64,000 nucleotides of DNA from Candidatus Brocadia pituitae. Its GTDB lineage: Bacteria; Planctomycetota; Brocadiia; Brocadiales; Brocadiaceae. A program made the position numbers and the translations under genes. Under the pieces are notes generated by a model. That model saw only the letters and a program-made list of their open reading frames with translations. It was not told the origin of the DNA and ran no database searches. Location: contig AP021856.1 in assembly GCA_017347445.1 (NCBI GenBank), positions 1,186,613 to 1,250,612 on the forward strand, read 5' to 3'. Positions within the stretch are counted from its first letter, which is position 1, and each line of letters begins with the position of its first letter. Below, in pieces: positions 62,001 through 64,000 of this stretch.

Positions 62001-64000
62001 GTCTCACTGAGTTTGTTGCCATTGGCGTCATAGGTAAGATCTGTGCGACGTAGCAACGTGATAGATCCGTCAAACACCTCTTCACGGGTGACATTTCCAA
62101 AGGAGTCGTGTGTCAGGATACGGGTGTTCCCAAGAATGTCCTGAATAAGGCTCGGTTGTCCTTGGGCATTGAAGATGGCCGTAGTCGTTCCCGTTATTGG
62201 CGTATTCACTTGAGTGATATTCCCATTGCTATTGTATGAGAGGGAGAATGTTCGTCCAGCCGGATCGACGACAGAGGTGATATCATTACGGGCATTATAG
62301 GTATAGGCGGTGACAAGATTCACTCCACTAGGATCAACAACCTGCGATAAGGGCATGATGCCGTTATAGGTACTGGTGATGAGGAGTCCATCTGGGTCAA
62401 TCCTGGATGTTTCGTTGCCCTGGGCATCATAGGTAGAGGTAGTGACGGCATTCACTGCAGTGCCGTTAATCGTAACGACCTGCTCGTCAGAAGTCACATT
62501 TCCCTGGGCATTGTAGAGTATCCGACGTATCGCTCCCCGCGTGTTTGTAACCAGTTCCTCCTGGGCAGCAAGGTTATGGGTAAACGTGACCCGATTGCCA
62601 TTGGCATCCGTAGTCGCAATCAGCCGTCCGCTGGCGTCATACTCATTGCGCACAACATGGTGCCCAAGCGGATCCGTGATCTGCAACAGATCATGCTGGC
62701 GATTATAGATAAAACGTGTCATATTTCCAAGCTGGTCTGTGTGAGAGATCAGGTCGCCGTTCCCGTCATAAGCATACGTTTGGCTTTTTCCGTTCGGATC
62801 GGTAATCTGGGTAATCCGCCCCTGAGCATCGCGGGCGAACGAGACGCTTTTTCCTGTTGAATGTGAAATACCATCGGGCCCGAAGGTCAAGGTATTACTG
62901 CCACAACAGTCTTGCACACTCAGCACTCCATCCACCTTGTCGATGATAAATACCTGCCCGCCCGGGCTCGTGTATTGGAATTGCTGCGGGTTGTAGGTAT
63001 TGAGTGTCCCAATATCGACCAGTTCGTCTTCTGCCCCTGCATTCACGATCAACAGACTGTTATTGCCCAGGGCTGTAAGCGTCCCAGTTGTTCCCGCCCG
63101 TGGGGTGAAATCAACAACATTTGTGGCGTCGAGCCCGCCAAAGCCAGATGTCGGCGACACCTGCATATCGAATTCTTCGACTTGCCCGTCAGGCAGGGTA
63201 AGGCTGACCTTGTGGGCGTCGGTTGGTAACAGCGAGATGACCGCCCCCGACTGCTGCCGTATCCAACCCGTACCAAGCACACGATTCGTGCGAATGCGCA
63301 GCGTCTGTATCTCCAGACGCCAGCCAATGCCAAAGTCACCCTTGCGTTTGTCACGACTATCATAGGTGCGGTTGATAATGATGGGAATACCGGATAACGG
63401 AATGCTGAGGTCATGGAAAGTTAACGTGAAAAGACCAACTTTTTGGTTTTCTTTCACCTGAATCGTGACCGTAACCGAAACTTGGTTACCACCAGTGTCG
63501 AAAACGGTCAACCGAATTGTATACAGATCATTAATTAAGAGGGTTGGATCGAGTTTGCCCAGAACACCATTCGTGACAGGCGAGATACCGTTTACCAATG
63601 GGGTATATGTGGTTTCCCCTGCCGGTGCATACTCTAAGACATATTTGAGAAAGTTGGCGTCGCTAGCGGTTCCAATGACATCAATCGGACTGTTCACCTC
63701 GGCGTCACCAATGGGTGAGGTGATAGCTGCCGTGGGTTCGGTGAAGTCGCCCTGTACTTTGGCACGGACAGTAAGCACGGTGTTGCCGCTGATACTGCCT
63801 GTCGTCGCAGCAACTGTCGTCACACCATCGGCAAGACCGGTAGCAACACCGTTGGGTGCAATCGATGCGTAGCTCGGACTGCTGCTGGTCCACGTCACCA
63901 TGGCGGTAAGATTCTGGCTGGTGCCATCAGAAAAGATCCCGGTCGCCATGAATGCCTGAGTATCGCCGGCCAGAATCAAAGGGTTGCCCGGCTCGACGAC
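59084..64000 (-). CDS. RHS/YD-repeat protein with Ig-like N-terminal region, partial
   Basis: The frame stays open to the right edge; at least 1631 codons are seen and the 5' end is outside. The visible N-terminal part is a bacterial Ig-like (Big) domain (FSDGTSQNLTAMVTWTSSSPSYASIAPNGVATGLADG). It is followed by many YD repeats (YDANGN, YDALGR types), the RHS-associated core (YSGERLDTGLGLYHLRARYYNP; GRFMSRDPLGG) and PTGLF. A C-terminal tip of about 213 aa follows. Base composition is visibly richer in G+C than the rest of the window, consistent with horizontal transfer. Such proteins are large secreted or surface shells; no secretion or immunity gene is seen nearby. Confidence 0.9.
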   Translation of the reverse strand, partial: VVEPGNPLILAGDTQAFMATGIFSDGTSQNLTAMVTWTSSSPSYASIAPNGVATGLADGVTTVAATTGSISGNTVLTVRAKVQGDFTEPTAAITSPIGDAEVNSPIDVIGTASDANFLKYVLEYAPAGETTYTPLVNGISPVTNGVLGKLDPTLLINDLYTIRLTVFDTGGNQVSVTVTIQVKENQKVGLFTLTFHDLSIPLSGIPIIINRTYDSRDKRKGDFGIGWRLEIQTLRIRTNRVLGTGWIRQQSGAVISLLPTDAHKVSLTLPDGQVEEFDMQVSPTSGFGGLDATNVVDFTPRAGTTGTLTALGNNSLLIVNAGAEDELVDIGTLNTYNPQQFQYTSPGGQVFIIDKVDGVLSVQDCCGSNTLTFGPDGISHSTGKSVSFARDAQGRITQITDPNGKSQTYAYDGNGDLISHTDQLGNMTRFIYNRQHDLLQITDPLGHHVVRNEYDASGRLIATTDANGNRVTFTHNLAAQEELVTNTRGAIRRILYNAQGNVTSDEQVVTINGTAVNAVTTSTYDAQGNETSRIDPDGLLITSTYNGIMPLSQVVDPSGVNLVTAYTYNARNDITSVVDPAGRTFSLSYNSNGNITQVNTPITGTTTAIFNAQGQPSLIQDILGNTRILTHDSFGNVTREEVFDGSITLLRRTDLTYDANGNKLSETLYRTIDGTLTPLTTQFTYDAANRVIFITDPAGGITGIEYDAAGHETARTNPLGQRTTFVYDARGHKIRTNYPDGTFETAIYDAEGNLVSQNDRAGRTTTFEYDELNRQVKIIIPNGASMRTIYSAGGRIAATIDAKGNRTDYTYDTAGRRTAITSPQVTDGVGGGLVRPQISLAINRAGSPDIVTDPNGRQIAYQYDTAGRPIRITFADGSFVTQQYDALGRIVNRTNEEGQITTFSYDSLGRLKTVTGLDGNASYTYDEGGNLLTQTDALGRITRFRYDILNRLTEKQYPGGETERLAYDALGNVTLITNANGQVITLTYDNDNRVTRKTLPDGSVIIFTYTNDGQRASVTDARGTTTYSYDALGQVTRVTHPTGDIVSYSRDINGNLLSLAAPAGTVSYSYDALNRLTGVIAPEGQSQYFYDLAGNRVRLAAANSLISDAVYDVRNRPIQLTHRTVSGSVLQSFSNVFSSSGRRTQVTELDGSVENYTYDAQGRLTEEVRTGSNPFGITHTYDATGNRTQTVKDGISTTFTYDVNDRLLSDGTATYTYDANGNLTTQTAGAVIAQYRYDSENRLTSFVDATGTTQFTYDADGNRVQSTSSSSTTQFLVDTENNTGLSQILEENDGTGTLQARYTYGTERLAMVRGGVARFYHHDAHGSVRSLTDSTGAVTDIYQYDGYGHTMSAIGSTINPYRYSGERLDTGLGLYHLRARYYNPQLGRFMSRDPLGGRSRVPVSLHRYLYANADPVNNSDPTGLFNLPEISLGQLISNTLKAIDTIRKATIYCRPLQKLEALDSFFFWSNVTFDLANAGLIMASVFGYSPAKTVIPLVSIDRKRFGSLGDRIKKVDLILLLGGGVMGMKFSVVKEDGTRGSLEVTGPPARFFSSFGENYTFESFRPCGLEIGQTALLSRGKLGVNSAREGLVESSASFSIEITLAGFIKQEYPLFSVNVFPFKPGFKVNFLSAEIIDR

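Overview
The window comes from an anammox planctomycete of the Brocadia/Kuenenia group. Three things in the sequence point there. The 16S rRNA gene (7180-8771) carries an exact target for the planctomycete probe Pla46 (7225-7242) and an exact target for the Brocadia/Kuenenia probe Amx820 (8039-8060). Small c-type cytochromes are clustered. Three ammonium transporters sit together with two P-II proteins. Base composition is AT-leaning except in the last 5 kb.

Layout. 1-6.8 kb: a membrane protein cut by the window edge, an RluA-type pseudouridine synthase, a PPC/DUF296 protein, MTA phosphorylase, a PolX/PHP DNA polymerase that appears to start at CTG, dodecin, and a two-TM protein of unknown role. 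6.8-12.4 kb: one complete linked rRNA operon (16S, tRNA-Ile, tRNA-Ala, 23S, 5S) with promoter, boxA sites, processing stems and terminator. 12.4-16.4 kb: Fur-family regulator, L28 and gatC-gatA-gatB. 16.6-20.4 kb: macro-domain protein, L,D-transpeptidase, DUF362 ferredoxin-like protein and a membrane protein. 20.7 kb: first copy of a 234-bp MITE-like repeat. 20.9-26.8 kb: a same-strand run of MqnE-like radical SAM enzyme, Old Yellow Enzyme-type reductase, phosphodiesterase-family protein, MBL hydrolase and isochorismatase-fold hydrolase. 26.9-28.9 kb: three single-haem cytochromes. 29.3-38.7 kb: phosphohexomutase, PgeF-type protein, then the nitrogen block amt3-glnB2-amt2, a di-haem protein, amt1 and glnB1. 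39.3 kb: a candidate structured RNA. 39.5-43.7 kb: MoxR/DUF58/BatA-like genes. 44.5-48.9 kb: outer-membrane protein, sigma factor, DJ-1/PfpI, thiamine-binding-type and Uma2 proteins. 49.3-54.1 kb: an accessory, decaying region with a broken ISL3-type transposase interrupted by an ORF-less group II intron, a VapBC-like pair bracketed by direct repeats, a broken secreted protein and the second, inverted MITE copy. 54.1-58.6 kb: mfd and a SurA/PrsA-like foldase. 59.1 kb to the right edge: a long RHS/YD-repeat protein, richer in G+C, with an unrecognised C-terminal tip.

How the genes fit together. The nitrogen block pairs transporters with P-II regulators, as expected for a cell living on ammonium. 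The two P-II proteins differ at position 51, the uridylylation tyrosine: Phe in one, Tyr in the other, which suggests different control of the transporters. The cytochromes fit a periplasm/anammoxosome rich in c-type haem. GatCAB supplies amidated Asn/Gln tRNAs. The features I think most deserve follow-up are the pseudoknot-capable RNA at 39.28 kb, the palindromic motif shared by the nitrogen-block intergenic regions, the group II intron nested in a dead transposase, the MITE family and the RHS tip. All family calls were made by eye from motifs, without any database search.
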